DNA of 5,921 nt from an uncultured Clostridia bacterium (GTDB lineage: Bacteria > Bacillota > Clostridia > Oscillospirales > Oscillospiraceae), in NCBI GenBank assembly GCA_946006895.1, contig CAMFZO010000097.1, forward strand, positions 1 through 5,921. Reading direction: 5' to 3'. Within the stretch, counting starts at the first letter, position 1. Each line of letters opens with the position of its first letter. A program made the translations under genes and the position numbers. Shown piece by piece: positions 5,648-5,921 of this stretch. Below the pieces are notes generated by a model. The model was not told the origin of the DNA, searched no databases, and was given only the letters and a program-made list of their open reading frames with translations.

Positions 5648-5688
5648 AAGCTGTCGGCGGGAGGTGAGACTGTGAAGAAGCTGTCGGC
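5648..5688 (+). repeat. 11-bp direct repeat flanking the SEDS ribosome binding site
   Basis: AAGCTGTCGGC occurs exactly at 5648-5658 and 5678-5688, 30 bases apart. The first copy lies in the leader and the second spans codons 3 to 6 of the gene. The ribosome binding site and GTG start lie between them. Function unknown; it may be a local duplication or chance. Confidence 0.55.
5659..5667 (+). promoter_or_regulatory. Ribosome binding site that sets the GTG start
   Basis: GGGAGGTGA is an extended match to the 16S anti-Shine-Dalgarno, and its GGAGG core lies 7 bases before the GTG at 5672. The next in-frame ATG (codon 17) lies at the first membrane helix and has no comparable site. Confidence 0.85.
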
Positions 5689-5877
5689 AAAGATCGTAGA
5701 GATCGCAAAAAAGGGCGATATGCTCCTGCTGGCGCTGTGCGTCGTGGCAACGCTGTTCGGCATCGTCATGGTCTATGCCGCCACCGCCACCGAGGACAAC
5801 GCCCGCTACATCATTATCCAGAGCGGCTGTCTGGTGGCCGGCGTCATCATCTATTTTGCTCTCACGGCCTTTGACAT
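5672..5877 (+). CDS. SEDS-family peptidoglycan polymerase (RodA/FtsW-like), N-terminal fragment
   Basis: Sixty-eight codons are readable from the GTG start before genomic sequence stops. After a basic cytosolic N-terminus, KKGDMLLLALCVVATLFGIV (13-32) forms the first membrane helix, leading to MVYAAT, the position where RodA and FtsW proteins have their I/V-YSA motif. A second helix, from about residue 47 to 66, ends in ALTAFD. This matches the start of SEDS glycosyltransferases, which polymerise lipid II with a partner class B PBP. RodA is the likeliest member given the short N-terminus, but FtsW or SpoVE cannot be excluded from so little sequence. The frame continues through the adapter as a spurious LLYTSPSPRD tail that is not part of the protein. 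Confidence 0.7.
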
Positions 5878-5921
5878 CTGTCTCTTATACACATCTCCGA
5901 GCCCACGAGACGTAGAGGAAT
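5878..5921 (+). other. Untrimmed Illumina Nextera adapter with i7 index (non-genomic)
   Basis: Positions 5878-5896 read CTGTCTCTTATACACATCT, exactly the Tn5 mosaic end used in tagmentation kits. Positions 5897-5911, CCGAGCCCACGAGAC, complete the Nextera Read-2 side adapter. Positions 5912-5919, GTAGAGGA, match the i7 index I remember as N712, and the final AT is the start of the P7 flank. This is library artefact left on the contig end, not a transposon in the organism. Up to one or two bases at the junction could coincide with genomic bases by chance. Confidence 0.98.

Noticed and set aside
1..5877. CRISPR arrays, tRNA or rRNA genes, natural insertion sequences
   Set aside because: No regularly spaced repeats, cloverleaf-like stretches, rRNA segments or transposase genes were seen, and intergenic gaps are all under 200 bp.
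5878..5896. Tn5 mosaic end as evidence of a transposon
   Set aside because: It is followed by Illumina adapter and index bases, so it comes from tagmentation library preparation.

Overview
The window looks like a short contig from a GC-rich Clostridia member, most like the Oscillospiraceae. This is an inference from the high-GC third codon positions, strong AGGAGG-type ribosome binding sites, SigA-like promoters and gene content; no rRNA or marker gene is present to settle it. The last 44 bases (5878-5921) are not genomic. They are Illumina Nextera adapter (the Tn5 mosaic end, the Read-2 adapter and an i7 index), so natural sequence ends at 5877. The left end simply cuts through feoB.

Layout. 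From 1 to 912 on the minus strand lies a feoAB ferrous iron uptake operon, with feoB cut by the left edge. A 99-bp divergent intergenic region carries a perfect 15-bp inverted repeat and separates it from a plus-strand group. That group contains a 350-aa P-loop protein of the PRK06851 type whose second P-loop half is degenerate (1012-2064), a 113-aa PII-like signalling protein (2159-2500), and a CPA2-type cation:proton antiporter (2497-3669) that overlaps the PII-like gene by ATGA. A 12-bp-stem bidirectional terminator (3676-3707 plus T-tracts) closes this group and also the converging minus-strand operon tsaE-tsaB-upp (5480 down to 3714). The three genes of that operon overlap one another by 20 and 22 bp. 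A 191-bp divergent region with a promoter on each strand leads to the start of a SEDS-family (RodA/FtsW) gene, which runs into the adapter.

How the genes work together. FeoA/FeoB import Fe(II). TsaE and TsaB are parts of the machinery that makes the t6A modification of tRNA, and Upp salvages uracil to UMP. The SEDS protein would polymerise peptidoglycan. The most interesting unit is the PII-like/antiporter pair. The antiporter has no cytosolic regulatory domain of its own, and the PII-like protein is translationally coupled to it. The PII-like protein has no tyrosine and an altered B-loop, so it cannot be uridylylated in the classical way and probably binds a different ligand or binds it differently. 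The arrangement resembles known PII-like/transporter pairs such as SbtB/SbtA, but the ligand and the regulated ion cannot be read from the sequence.
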